39,820 bases of DNA from 2-02-FULL-66-14 sp037443705 (GTDB taxonomy: Bacteria; Pseudomonadota; Gammaproteobacteria; Burkholderiales; SG8-39), in NCBI GenBank assembly GCA_037443705.1, contig JBBINV010000036.1, forward strand, positions 1 to 39,820. The letters are read 5' to 3'. The notes beneath the pieces are model-generated. The model did no database searches. It was given only the letters and a program-made list of their open reading frames with translations, and was not told the origin of the DNA. Made by a program: the position numbers and the translations under genes. This document shows, piece by piece, positions 8,296 through 17,086 of this stretch. Each line of letters begins with the position of its first letter. The stretch's first letter is position 1.

Positions 8296-9063
8296 ATGAT
8301 CGCGGCCGCGCTTCGCAGGCGGCTCGACGCCTTCAGGCCGTTTTCCGGCCTCCCGGCGTCGACCCGCGACCGCCTGCTTGCCGGCGCCACCGTCGAAGCC
8401 CTGACGCGCGGCACCGCGCTCTTTCGCGAAGGCGAGCAGGCCGAGTCCGTGTACCTCGTGCTCGAGGGCTCGATCGGGCTCGCCGCGTCGGCTGAAAAGC
8501 CGGAGACGACGATCGTGGAGATCTTCCGCAAGGGCGAGATCTTCCTCGCGCCGGCCGCGATCCTGCGCCTTCCGAATCTCGTGTCCGCGGTCGCGCTCTC
8601 GCCGGCGCGCGTGCTCGCGCTACCCGCCGCCGTGTTCCGCGAGGCGCTCGACCGGGACCCGGCGCTCGCGCGCGCCATGGTCGACGTGCTGGCGCGCCAC
8701 TGGCGTGTGCTCGTGGAGCAGGTGAAGGACCTGAAGCTTCGCTCGGCGCCCGAGCGGCTGGCCGTTTACCTGCTCCGTCTCGCCGGCGCCTCCAGAGGGG
8801 AGCGCCCCGTGCAGATTGACCTCGCCGAGCCGCGCAAGGCGCTTGCCGCCCGCCTCAACATGCGTCCCGAGAACCTGTCGCGCGCGCAGGTCCTGCTTCG
8901 CGCCCACGGCGTGACGAGCGTGGGCAAGACGGGGGTGCGCATCGCGAGCCTCGCGCGGCTGCGCGCGTTTGCCTACGGCGGTTCTGCTAACGCTGGGCCC
9001 CCGCCCCCGATCGAGTCGAGGGCAGGCTTTTCGCGGGGACGACGGAGGCGTTCCCCCGGATAA
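8296..9063 (+). CDS. Crp/Fnr-family transcriptional regulator
   Basis: 255 residues. Residues about 18-130 form a cyclic-nucleotide-type beta-barrel sensor (LFREGEQAESVYLVLEGSIGL), followed by a dimerisation helix and a winged helix-turn-helix at about 177-205 (RKALAARLNMRPENLSRAQVLLRAHGV). There are no cysteines, so it cannot hold an Fnr-type iron-sulfur cluster; a Dnr-like haem sensor or a ligand-free form is possible. The last 20 or so residues are basic and Pro-rich and overlap the 3' end of the convergent GGDEF/EAL gene by 77 bp. The target genes are unknown. Confidence 0.88.
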   Translation: MIAAALRRRLDAFRPFSGLPASTRDRLLAGATVEALTRGTALFREGEQAESVYLVLEGSIGLAASAEKPETTIVEIFRKGEIFLAPAAILRLPNLVSAVALSPARVLALPAAVFREALDRDPALARAMVDVLARHWRVLVEQVKDLKLRSAPERLAVYLLRLAGASRGERPVQIDLAEPRKALAARLNMRPENLSRAQVLLRAHGVTSVGKTGVRIASLARLRAFAYGGSANAGPPPPIESRAGFSRGRRRRSPG

Positions 9064-11974
9064 GCTCCTCGAACGCCTCGGCCTCGAGCGGCGCGCTGAA
9101 GTGGTGGCCCTGCCACTCGTCGCAGCCGAGCGAGCTGAGGCGCGCGAGCTGCGCGGCGCTCTCCACGCCTTCGGCCGCGACGTGCAGCCCGAGCGATTTC
9201 GCCATCGCGGAGATCGCCTGCACCAGCACGGCGTCGTCGCGGTTCGAGTCGAGCTCGCGCAGGAACGAGCGGTCGATCTTGAGCTTGTCGATCGGGAGCT
9301 GGCGCAGGTAGGCGAGGCTCGAGTAGCCGGTGCCGAAGTCGTCGATCGCCACCCGCACCCCGAGCGCGCCGATGCGGCGAAGCGTCTCGACGTTCGCCGC
9401 GAGGTTCGTCATCAGGACGCGCTCGGTGACCTCGAGCTCGATCGCCGCGCCCGGCACGCCGTTGGCGGCGAGCGCCGCGCCGAGCTGCGCGACGTAGTCT
9501 TGCCCTCCGGCCAGCTCGTGCGCCGAGACGTTGAGGGCGAACCAGAGGTCCGTCCCGAGCGCGCGGCGCCAGGCGCCGATCCGCGAGAGCGCGCGCTCGA
9601 GCGTCCATTCGCCCACCGCGCGGATGAGGCCGCAGTCCTCCGCCACGGGAATGAACGCGTCCGGCATCAGCAGCCCCTCGCGCGGGTGGCGCCAGCGCAC
9701 GAGCACCTCCGCGCCCACGATCGCCGCGCGCGCGCCCGTGCGCACCACGGGCTGGTAATGCAGCGCGAGCTCGCCGCGCGCGAGCGCTCCGCGGAGGTCG
9801 TTCTCCACCCCGAGCCGCGCCGACGCGCGCGCGTGAAGCTCGGGCGAGAAGAAACGGAAGCCGTTGCGGCCCGTCTCCTTGGCGTGGAACATGGCGGCGT
9901 CGGCGTTTCTCAGGAGCTCGGCGAAGTCGCGCCCGTCGCCGGGATACACCGCCACGCCGATCGAGGCGGTGAGGCCGAGCGCGCGCCCCTCGATCGTGAA
10001 CGGGCGCGCGAGGATCGACAGGATGCGCTGCGCCGCCACCGCCGCGTCCTGCGTGCTCTTCAGGCCGTTCCACAGCAGCACGAACTCGTCGCCCCCCAGG
10101 CGCGCGAGCGTATCGTCGCGCCGCAGCGTCCCGGCCAGGCGTTCCGCCACCGCGCGCAGGAGCGCGTCCCCGGCCTGGTGTCCCAGCGAATCGTTCACCA
10201 GCTTGAAGCGGTCGAGATCCAGGCAGATCATCGCGAGCTGGCCGCGGTTTCGCGCCGCGGCGAGGATCGCCTGCCCCGCGCGGTCGGCGAGCAGCACCCG
10301 GTTCGGAAGCCCGGTGAGCGCGTCGCGCGTGGCGAGGAACTGGATGCGCTCCTCGGCCTGCTTGCGCGCGGTGACGTCCGCGGCGGTGCCTCGGTAGCCG
10401 AGGAGCCGGCCCTCGGCGTCGCGTACCGGGACGCCGGAGAGGCTCTGCCAGATGACGCGACCCGACTTGGTGATCGCGCGGTGCTCGAGCCCCCGGAACG
10501 GCTCGCCGCGCGCCGCGTGCTCCTCCAGCAGCGGCTCGATCGCGCGCGCCTCGCCCAGCGGCATGAAATCGCGCGGCGCGCGCCCCAGGATTTCCGAGCG
10601 CATGAAGCCGAGCACGGCCTCGGCGCGCTCGGACAGGTACGTGTAGCGCCACGCCGCATCGGTTTCCCAGACGTACTCGCCGGAAGCCTCCACCACGTCG
10701 CGGAAACGCCGCTCGCGCTCGGCGAGCGCGGCCTGCGCCTTCCGGTTCTCCGAGGTGTCGCGCCACACGCCCTGCACCACCAGGCGTCCGCGCTCCAGGT
10801 ACGACACGCTCGCCGCGTCCACCACGGTCTCGCCGCCATCCAGGCACCGGAGCTTGCGCTCCTCGAATTTCGTGGTCCCCGGCCCGAGCGCGTGATAGCG
10901 GTTGCGCTCGCGGAATCGTTCGAGATGGTCCGGGTGGATCAGGTCCTCGATGCGCATCCCCACGAGCCGCCGCGCGAGCCCCGCGCGCACCATGCGCGCG
11001 GCGGCCGGGTTGGCGTACTCGATCACGCCGCCGCTGTGCACCACGACGCCGTCGGGCGCGAGCTCGATGAGCGACCGATAGCGCGCCTCGGCGTCGCGGC
11101 TCGCCTGCTCGGCGCGCTTGCGCGCGTCGATGTCCGCGACCACGCCCGACATGCGCACCGCGCGTCCCGCGCCGTCGCGCTGCGTGACGCGGCCGTGCGA
11201 GTGGACCCACTTCCAGCCGCCTGCGGCCTGCACGCGGTAGTCGACCGCGTAGGACGGCGCTTCGCCCTTCAGCGCGCGCAGGTAGGCCGCGCGTACCGCC
11301 TCGCGGTCGGCGGGATGCACGATCTGGAGGAGTTCGGCGGTGCGCGTGTTCACCGCTGCCGGCTCAGCCCCGAGGAGGCGCGCCCAGCCTTCGTCGAGAT
11401 AGATCGCGTCCGCGCCGACCTCTACGTCCCAGACCGCAAGATTGCCCCCGACCGCCGCGGCTTCGAGCCGTTCCTTGGCCTGTGCGAGCGCATGCTCGTA
11501 ATTGCGCCGGTCGGTGACATCGCGCCCCACGCCGCGGTAGCCGGCGAAGCGCCCGCGCGCATCGAACCGCGGCTGCCCCGCGACCACGTGGACGTGACGC
11601 GCAGCGCCTTCGCCGCGCGCGATCTCCAGGTCGAAGAACGGGAGCCGCCGCTCGAGCCGCTCCAGGTGCCGCGCGAGCTGCTCGGGCTCGATCCGAAGGT
11701 ACTCGATCTCCCAGAGGCGGCGCCCGTAAACCGGGCGCTCGCCGAAGAGCGCGACCACGGTGGGGCCGCCGGAGAGCCAGCTCACGCGATGCTCCAGGTC
11801 CGACTCCCAGAACCAGTCGGCCGAGAGCGCGGTGAGGCTGCGGAAGCGCTCTTCGTTCACCCGCAGCGATTCGGTCGCGTTCCGGTCCCGCCGGCGCCAC
11901 CCGACCCAGGCCGCCGCGAGGAGCGCCGCCCCCGCGAGCGGCGCGAGCGCTTCCAGGGCCGTGCGCCAGTCCAC
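8987..11974 (-). CDS. Multi-PAS GGDEF-EAL cyclic-di-GMP enzyme
   Basis: 995 residues. One N-terminal membrane segment (residues about 8-26) is followed by four PAS/PAC units (about 36-150, 160-285, 290-410, 415-545), a GGDEF domain (about 555-715) and an EAL domain (about 725-975). The cyclase motif is intact (ARLGGDEF near residue 627) and is preceded at the right distance by RRDD, the RxxD inhibitory site. The EAL domain has EVL in place of EAL but keeps the Asn of LNVSA, DDFGTGYSS, KIDRSF and AEGVE, so phosphodiesterase activity is plausible. The start is GTG, 4 nt after the stop of the GspE/PilB-type gene, which implies coupled expression. The PAS units probably sense redox, oxygen or a small ligand; no haem- or flavin-specific motif was verified. 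Confidence 0.92.
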   Translation of the reverse strand: MDWRTALEALAPLAGAALLAAAWVGWRRRDRNATESLRVNEERFRSLTALSADWFWESDLEHRVSWLSGGPTVVALFGERPVYGRRLWEIEYLRIEPEQLARHLERLERRLPFFDLEIARGEGAARHVHVVAGQPRFDARGRFAGYRGVGRDVTDRRNYEHALAQAKERLEAAAVGGNLAVWDVEVGADAIYLDEGWARLLGAEPAAVNTRTAELLQIVHPADREAVRAAYLRALKGEAPSYAVDYRVQAAGGWKWVHSHGRVTQRDGAGRAVRMSGVVADIDARKRAEQASRDAEARYRSLIELAPDGVVVHSGGVIEYANPAAARMVRAGLARRLVGMRIEDLIHPDHLERFRERNRYHALGPGTTKFEERKLRCLDGGETVVDAASVSYLERGRLVVQGVWRDTSENRKAQAALAERERRFRDVVEASGEYVWETDAAWRYTYLSERAEAVLGFMRSEILGRAPRDFMPLGEARAIEPLLEEHAARGEPFRGLEHRAITKSGRVIWQSLSGVPVRDAEGRLLGYRGTAADVTARKQAEERIQFLATRDALTGLPNRVLLADRAGQAILAAARNRGQLAMICLDLDRFKLVNDSLGHQAGDALLRAVAERLAGTLRRDDTLARLGGDEFVLLWNGLKSTQDAAVAAQRILSILARPFTIEGRALGLTASIGVAVYPGDGRDFAELLRNADAAMFHAKETGRNGFRFFSPELHARASARLGVENDLRGALARGELALHYQPVVRTGARAAIVGAEVLVRWRHPREGLLMPDAFIPVAEDCGLIRAVGEWTLERALSRIGAWRRALGTDLWFALNVSAHELAGGQDYVAQLGAALAANGVPGAAIELEVTERVLMTNLAANVETLRRIGALGVRVAIDDFGTGYSSLAYLRQLPIDKLKIDRSFLRELDSNRDDAVLVQAISAMAKSLGLHVAAEGVESAAQLARLSSLGCDEWQGHHFSAPLEAEAFEELIRGNASVVPAKSLPSTRSGAGAQR

Positions 11975-11978
11975 GGTG

Positions 11979-13787
11979 CTAGCGGGCCCTGCCTGCCTCG
12001 CGCGCGGGCGGAGCGGACGAAAGCACCTCGTCGATCGTGGTGAGCCCCGCCGCGACCTTCATCGCGCCGCTGATCCGAAGCGGCTTCATGCCTTCCTTGA
12101 ACGCCTGCTCGCGGATCGCGGCGAGGTCGGCGCCCTGCGCCACGACCTCCTTGATTCCCGCCGAGTAGAGCAGCGTCTCGTACACGCCCACGCGCCCGAG
12201 ATACCCGGTCATGCGGCATTCGAGGCACCCGACCGGCTTGCAGATCGTCGCCGGGCGGTTCGCCTTCCACGGGGCCACGAGCGCGTCCCACGCCGCGACG
12301 TCCTCGGCGCGGTTGAGCTCGACCGGCTTCTTGCAGTGCGGGCACAGCGTCCTCACCAGGCGCTGCGCCATCACGCCATTCACGGTGGCGTTGAGCAGGT
12401 ACGGCGCGACGCCGAGCTCGAGCAGCCTCGTCACCGCGCTCGGCGCATCGTTGGTGTGCAGCGTCGAGAGCACCAGGTGCCCGGTGAGAGCCGCCTGCAC
12501 CGCCATCTCCGCGGTCTGGAGGTCGCGGATCTCGCCCACCATGATGATGTCGGGGTCCTGGCGCATGAGCGCGCGCACGCCTTCGGCGAACCCCAGGTCG
12601 ATCTGCGGCTGCACCTGCATCTGGTTGAACGCGCCCTCGACCATCTCGATCGGATCCTCGATCGTGCACACGTTCACCTCGGGCGTGGCGAGCGTCTTGA
12701 GCGTCGAGTAGAGCGTGGTCGTCTTGCCCGAGCCGGTGGGTCCGGTGACCAGCACGATCCCGTTCGGGCGCTCGGTCATCTCCTTCCAGCGGCGGTGGTC
12801 CTCTTCCGAGAATCCGAGCTCGCGGAAGTCGCGCACCAGCACCTCGGGGTCGAAGATCCGCATCACGAGCTTCTCGCCGAACGCCGTGGGGAGCGTGGAC
12901 AGGCGCAGCTCCACCTCCTCGCCGTCGAGCGTGCGCGTCTTGATGCGCCCGTCCTGGGGGCGGCGTTTCTCCACCACGTCCATGCGGCCGAGGATCTTGA
13001 TCCGGCTCGTCATCGCCGCGAGCACCGCGGCCGGGATCTGGTAGACCTGGTGCAGCACGCCGTCGATGCGGAACCGGACGATCCCGACCTCGCGCCGCGG
13101 CTCGATGTGGATGTCGCTCGCGCGCTGCTCGAAGGCGTAGCTCCAGAGCCAGTCGACCACGCGCACGATGTGCGCGTCGTTCGCGTCGAGCTGCTTGTTC
13201 GCCTGGCCGAGCTCTACGAGCTGCTCGAAATTCGAGAGCCCCGAGACGCCCGTCACGCCGCGTGCCGCGCCCTTCACGGACTTGGCGAGGTTGTAGAACT
13301 CGACCTGGTAGCGCTCGATGTCGGCCGGATTCGCGATCACGCGCTTGATCTCGAGCTTGAGGATCGGCGCAAGCTCGCGCTCCCAGGCGCGCTCCCAGGG
13401 CTCGGCGGTGGCGATCACCGCCTCCCGGGTGGTGACGCCCACCGGCAGGATGCGGAAGCGCGTGGCGTAGGCCGAGGACATGATCTCGGTCACCGCGGTG
13501 AAGTCGATCTTGAGCGGGTCGATGTGCAGATACGGCATGCCCACGCGCTTCGCGAGCCACTCCGTGAGCAGCTCGAGCGACAGCAGGCGGTTCGGAGGGG
13601 CCGCGCTCTTCCACTTCTGGTCGGCCACGATCACCAGCGGATGGCTCGAGCCGCGGTAGTAGCGCCGCTCCTTCTTCAGCTTCTCCGCGGCCTCGGGCTC
13701 GACCATGCGGTCCTCGACCAGCCAGTCGACGACCTCGGCGAGCGCAAGGCGCCGTTCCGGAGCAGGTGCTTTGACCGCTTGCTGCAT
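11979..13787 (-). CDS. GspE/PilB-family type II secretion / type IV pilus assembly ATPase
   Basis: 602 residues from ATG at 13787 (an in-frame TTG at 13817 would add ten). Secretion-ATPase motifs in order: aspartate box AFEQRASDIHIEP, Walker A GPTGSGKTT (about residue 346), Walker B IIMVGEIRDLQTAEMA, the His box region HLVLSTLHTNDA, and two zinc-binding pairs CPHC and CLEC near the C-terminus. The N-terminal about 170 residues occupy the place of the MshEN/GspE-N domain, but the c-di-GMP-binding consensus is degenerate (RLALAEVVDWLVEDRMV). Proteins of this family are hexameric motors that power pilus assembly or type II secretion at the inner membrane. No other secretion or pilus genes are nearby, so it is an orphan here; its companion is the GGDEF-EAL gene. 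Confidence 0.9.
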   Translation of the reverse strand: MQQAVKAPAPERRLALAEVVDWLVEDRMVEPEAAEKLKKERRYYRGSSHPLVIVADQKWKSAAPPNRLLSLELLTEWLAKRVGMPYLHIDPLKIDFTAVTEIMSSAYATRFRILPVGVTTREAVIATAEPWERAWERELAPILKLEIKRVIANPADIERYQVEFYNLAKSVKGAARGVTGVSGLSNFEQLVELGQANKQLDANDAHIVRVVDWLWSYAFEQRASDIHIEPRREVGIVRFRIDGVLHQVYQIPAAVLAAMTSRIKILGRMDVVEKRRPQDGRIKTRTLDGEEVELRLSTLPTAFGEKLVMRIFDPEVLVRDFRELGFSEEDHRRWKEMTERPNGIVLVTGPTGSGKTTTLYSTLKTLATPEVNVCTIEDPIEMVEGAFNQMQVQPQIDLGFAEGVRALMRQDPDIIMVGEIRDLQTAEMAVQAALTGHLVLSTLHTNDAPSAVTRLLELGVAPYLLNATVNGVMAQRLVRTLCPHCKKPVELNRAEDVAAWDALVAPWKANRPATICKPVGCLECRMTGYLGRVGVYETLLYSAGIKEVVAQGADLAAIREQAFKEGMKPLRISGAMKVAAGLTTIDEVLSSAPPAREAGRAR

Positions 13788-13828
13788 GAGAGGGGGAATA
13801 TACCCCTGAACCTGCAAGGCTGCCCGGT

Positions 13829-13850
13829 CGGGGTCAGGTCTTGAATTGAC
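13829..13850. repeat. Possible REP-like short repeat at the 3' end of the PIN gene
   Basis: The run GGGGTCAGGTCTTGAATTGA (13830-13849) resembles short interspersed sequences that I recall being common in beta- and gammaproteobacterial draft genomes (GGGGTCAGGTCTTG type). Its reverse complement encodes the last residues and stop of the PIN toxin. It occurs once in this window, so it is classed as a repeat by recollection only. Confidence 0.3.
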
Positions 13851-14271
13851 GCCTTTCGCCAGGGCCCGACTCCGTGTGTTCCGCGAAGCGGCGCGCCGTC
13901 ACGATCCGGGTCTTGCCGATGCGCTTCAGCGCGAGGAGAGGCTTGTCCCCTGTGACGAGGTACTCCGCGCCTGCCGCAAGGGCCATCGCGAGGAGGTACT
14001 CGTCGCCCGGGTCCGGCGACGCGCCCGGGCGTTGCAGCCGCCTGAGCACCACGTTCGCGCGCCTCAATTCGTTCACGACGCGCCCGACGGCACCGCGCGG
14101 CAGATGCGGCCGCAGCTTCGAATAGGCTGCCGCGCGCTTGAACTCTTCGATCTGCTCCGGGCTCGTCACCAACCGAAATCGTCCGGCGCGCCACGCATCG
14201 ACGATCTGCGCCGGGGCCCCTGGGGAGTGCAGCGCACCGAGCAGAACGCTGGTGTCGACGACGACCTGCAC
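13834..14271 (-). CDS. PIN-domain toxin (second toxin-antitoxin pair)
   Basis: 145 residues from a GTG start. The N-terminus VVVDTSVLLGAL carries the first acidic residue of PIN nucleases, and SPDPGDEYLLAMALAAGAEYLVTGDKPLL carries the later acidic residues and the typical ...LVTGD.. ending strand, so all the key positions appear kept, unlike the VapC at 7574. It matches the PilT-N/COG1569 type of PIN toxins. It follows the RHH antitoxin gene by 3 nt. The last residues (ERRQFKT) come from a stretch that looks like an inserted repeat, so the native C-terminus may have been altered. Confidence 0.85.
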   Translation of the reverse strand: MQVVVDTSVLLGALHSPGAPAQIVDAWRAGRFRLVTSPEQIEEFKRAAAYSKLRPHLPRGAVGRVVNELRRANVVLRRLQRPGASPDPGDEYLLAMALAAGAEYLVTGDKPLLALKRIGKTRIVTARRFAEHTESGPGERRQFKT

Positions 14272-14274
14272 CGG

Positions 14275-14547
14275 TCAGCGCCGGCGCGCGCACGCCACCG
14301 CTTCGGCGACGAGCCTCTCGAACCGCCGCCTGGAAAGCTTCCGGGTCTGGGACCGGATCTCGCTCAGCGCCTCGGCCAGGTCCGCCCGGCCTTTGGCGGG
14401 CCGCGCCGGCAGCGCCGACTTCCGCAGCCTTTCCTTTACCGCGTCCTGGACGAAACGAGACAGATCACCCTTGCGCCCGCCGCTGCGGCCGAGATAACCG
14501 CGCAGCGCCTTATCCGTTTCACGCGACACCTTCAGCGACCACCGCAC
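14275..14547 (-). CDS. Ribbon-helix-helix antitoxin-like protein
   Basis: 90 residues from GTG at 14547. The segment RWSLKVSRETDKALRGYLGR followed by GDLSRFVQDAVKERL fits a ribbon-helix-helix DNA-binding fold, the usual antitoxin partner of COG1569-type PIN toxins. The C-terminal part is basic (LSRRRFERLVAEAVACARRR) and would bind the toxin. The start was chosen because it begins the ribbon strand and has a purine-rich GGAGGGAAG about 6 nt upstream; a frame extension to 14589 adds 14 residues without family resemblance. The toxin gene follows after 3 nt. Confidence 0.8.
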   Translation of the reverse strand: MRWSLKVSRETDKALRGYLGRSGGRKGDLSRFVQDAVKERLRKSALPARPAKGRADLAEALSEIRSQTRKLSRRRFERLVAEAVACARRR

Positions 14548-14628
14548 CGTGTCTTCCCTCCAGCCTCCTAGTTGGACACATAAGCGCACATGCAGCCATT
14601 GTGCCAGAGCACGCTGGCGGCGAGCGCT

Positions 14629-15596
14629 TCAATCGGCCCGCAACCCGGCCTTTCGCACCAGGCGCGCGTAACGTTCCCGCTCCTCGCGGAGAAACGCGCC
14701 GAACTCGTCCGGCCCGGCCGGCGCCGGGTGCAGGCCCGCGTCGCGCATGCGCCTGCGTACGTCCTCGTTCGCGAGGGCGCGCACGATCTCCGCGCCCAGG
14801 CGCACCACGATCGCGCGCGGCGTGGCGGCCGGCGCGGCCACGCCTTGCCAGCTTCCGAGCTCGAACCCGGGCAGCGTCTCGCGCATCGCGGGCAAGGCAT
14901 CGAACGGCTCGGCGCCGATCGCGGGATCGGTGCGCGCGAGCGCCTTTGATCGCCCTGCGCGAGCGTTCGCGTGCGCCGCCGCTACGCCGTCGAAAAGGAG
15001 ATCCACTTCGCCGCGCAGCAGCGACGCCGCAGCCTGGGTGTTGCCGCGGAACGGCACCATGACCACCGGCACGCCGCCCAACGCCCCAAGCAGCGCGCAG
15101 GCGATCTGCGTGACGCCGCCCGAGTGCGCGCAGGTGACCTCGCGCGGGTTACTTCTCGAATCCGCGATCAATTGGACGACGTCGAAGGACGAAAGCGAAG
15201 AACCTGCCACCAGCACGAACTGCGTGCGCGCGAGGCGCGCGACCGGCGCGAGGTCGCGTCCCGGGTCGGCCCCGGAGGGCTGGAGCAGCGGGTTGATGAC
15301 CAGGCTCGTGAGCGCAAGCAGCACCGTGTAGCCGTCCGGCGCGGCACGCGCTACGGCTTCGGTAGCGACCCCTGTCTGCGCGCCGGGACGGTTTTCCACC
15401 ACCACCGGCTGCCCGAGCCCCGGCCGAGCGGCGCGGCGAGGATCCGCGCCGCCGTGTCCGGCTGGCCGCCCGGCAGCACCGGGACCACGAGGCGCAGCGG
15501 CCTCTCCGGCCAATCGCCCGAAGGATTCGAACAGGGGGACGCGAGCGCAAGGACGCACGCAAGTGAAAACGCCCCGACGGTTTCAGCCCGGCGCAT
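14629..15596 (-). pseudogene. Tripartite tricarboxylate transporter (Bug/TctC) substrate-binding protein, frameshifted
   Basis: Two frames together make one Bug receptor. From ATG 15596 the first gives a signal peptide and the family start DWPERPLRLVVPVLPGGQPDTAARILAAPLGRG. The second continues LGQPVVVENRPGAQTGVATEAVARAAPDGYTVLLA and runs to the stop at 14629. The break is at the four-C run 15418-15421 on the plus strand; one more C would restore a roughly 322-residue protein. That is a classic homopolymer error site, so the gene may be intact in the organism. Bug proteins are periplasmic receptors for carboxylates and other organic ligands. The start overlaps the stop of the AMP ligase by 14 nt. 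No TctA/TctB membrane genes are nearby, as is common for orphan Bug genes. Confidence 0.82.
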
Positions 15597-17052
15597 TCGC
15601 GCGCAGCCGCTCGAGCGCACGGCGCGCGAGTTCGCGCCGCAGCACCTTGCCGGCGGGATTGCGCGGCAGCTCCGCGAGCGCGAAGATGCGCCGGGGCGCG
15701 CGCCGCCCGAGCAGCGCGCGGCAATGATCGAGGAGCGCGCGCTCGTCGAATTCGCCTCGCGCGACGACCGCCGCGAGGAGCACCTCGCCCTTGGCGGTGC
15801 GCGCGCCGAACGCCGCGGCCTCCGCCACCCCGGGATGCTGCTCGAGGACGCGCTCGATCTCCTGCGGCATCACCTTGAGGCCGCCCACGTTCACCACGTC
15901 GTCGGTGCGCGACTCCACGAACAGCACGCTCCCGCGCCGGATGCGCCCCACGTCTCCGGGGTAGTACCACCCGCCGCGGAACACCCTGGCGCTCGCTTCC
16001 GTGTCGTCGAAGTAGCCCGCCGGAACCGTCACGCCGCGCAGCCGAAGAATCCCCGGCTCGCCGTCGGGAAGCAGCCGGTCGCGCTCGTCCACGATCTGCG
16101 CCTCGATCCAGGGCACGATGCGCCCGGCCGCGCCCGGAGCGCGGCGCAGCAGCTCGGCGTCGGCGATCGCCACGCGACCCGCCTCGGTCGAGCCGTAAAT
16201 GTTCCGGATATGCGGCGTGATGCGCCCCGCTGCCTCCTCGAAGAGCGCGCGCGGAAGCTGGCTTCCGCCCACGCACAAATCCGCGAGCCCCGGACAGGCG
16301 GCGCGGTTTCCCGGCGCCGCGCGCAGCAGGCTGCCGAGCAGCCCCGGCGAGACGAATGCGTGCGTGACACGCTCCGCTCGCACCGTATCGAAGAAAGCGT
16401 GCACCGAGGTCGAGGGCGAAAACACCAGGGTCCCGCCGGCCAGCAACTGCGCGAGCGCGGGCCGCAACCCCATGCTCGACTCGAGCCCCCGGTAGCAGTA
16501 GAAACGGCTCTGCGCCCCGGCGCGCTGCGTGCTCTGGTGCAGCAGCAGGTAATTGGTCGTGACGGCGTGCGTCCAGAGCACGCCCTTCGGCGCCGCCGTC
16601 GTCCCCGAGGTGAGCATGATGCGCCAGGGCGCATCGTACGCGCCGGTACGCGCAACCGGCGCCGGCGCGGACGCGCCGCGGATCCATTCGCGATCCACGA
16701 GATGAAACGGCAGCCCCTCCACCGCACAATCGTCCCGATCGGCCAGAACCGCGCGCACGCCGAATCGCGTGGCAATCGACTGCCGAAGCGCGGGCGATGC
16801 CTCGGGCGGCAGCGCTACCGACACCGCGCCCGCGCGCGCGGCACCGAGCAGCACCGCGAGATGCAGCGGGCTCGTGCGCATCGCGATCCCGATCACCTCC
16901 CCGGGCGCGATCGCCCGGGCCGCGAGCCCCGCGGCGATTGCCGCGATATCCGCATCCAGTTGCGCGTACGTGCGCGGCCGCCCCTCGCGCACCAGCGCCG
17001 GCGCGTCGGGCCGGATGCGCGCCTGGCGCGCGACGATGTCGGCGACGTTCAT
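15583..17052 (-). CDS. AMP-forming acyl-CoA synthetase / ligase (ANL superfamily)
   Basis: 489 residues. ANL motifs in order: P-loop-like LTSGTTAAPKGV, A5 NIYGSTEAG, A7 GGWYYPGDVGRI, A8 hinge RTDDVVNVGGLKVMPQEIE, and A10 PRNPAGKVLRREL with the catalytic Lys. All core residues are kept, so it should adenylate a carboxylic acid and transfer it, probably to CoA. The protein is short for the family, with no extra carrier domain. The coupling to a Bug-type carboxylate receptor suggests uptake and activation of an organic acid, but this is inference. It diverges from the MFS gene with only 34 bp between the starts. Confidence 0.9.
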   Translation of the reverse strand: MNVADIVARQARIRPDAPALVREGRPRTYAQLDADIAAIAAGLAARAIAPGEVIGIAMRTSPLHLAVLLGAARAGAVSVALPPEASPALRQSIATRFGVRAVLADRDDCAVEGLPFHLVDREWIRGASAPAPVARTGAYDAPWRIMLTSGTTAAPKGVLWTHAVTTNYLLLHQSTQRAGAQSRFYCYRGLESSMGLRPALAQLLAGGTLVFSPSTSVHAFFDTVRAERVTHAFVSPGLLGSLLRAAPGNRAACPGLADLCVGGSQLPRALFEEAAGRITPHIRNIYGSTEAGRVAIADAELLRRAPGAAGRIVPWIEAQIVDERDRLLPDGEPGILRLRGVTVPAGYFDDTEASARVFRGGWYYPGDVGRIRRGSVLFVESRTDDVVNVGGLKVMPQEIERVLEQHPGVAEAAAFGARTAKGEVLLAAVVARGEFDERALLDHCRALLGRRAPRRIFALAELPRNPAGKVLRRELARRALERLRANAPG

Positions 17053-17086
17053 GCCGGAGGACTATACCCGAACGCTACAATGCCGC

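Noticed and set aside
9000..16700. Long plus-strand open frames under the GGDEF/EAL, GspE/PilB-type and ligase genes
   Set aside because: They have Arg/Ala/Pro/His-rich shadow composition, and the minus-strand frames contain complete domain sets.
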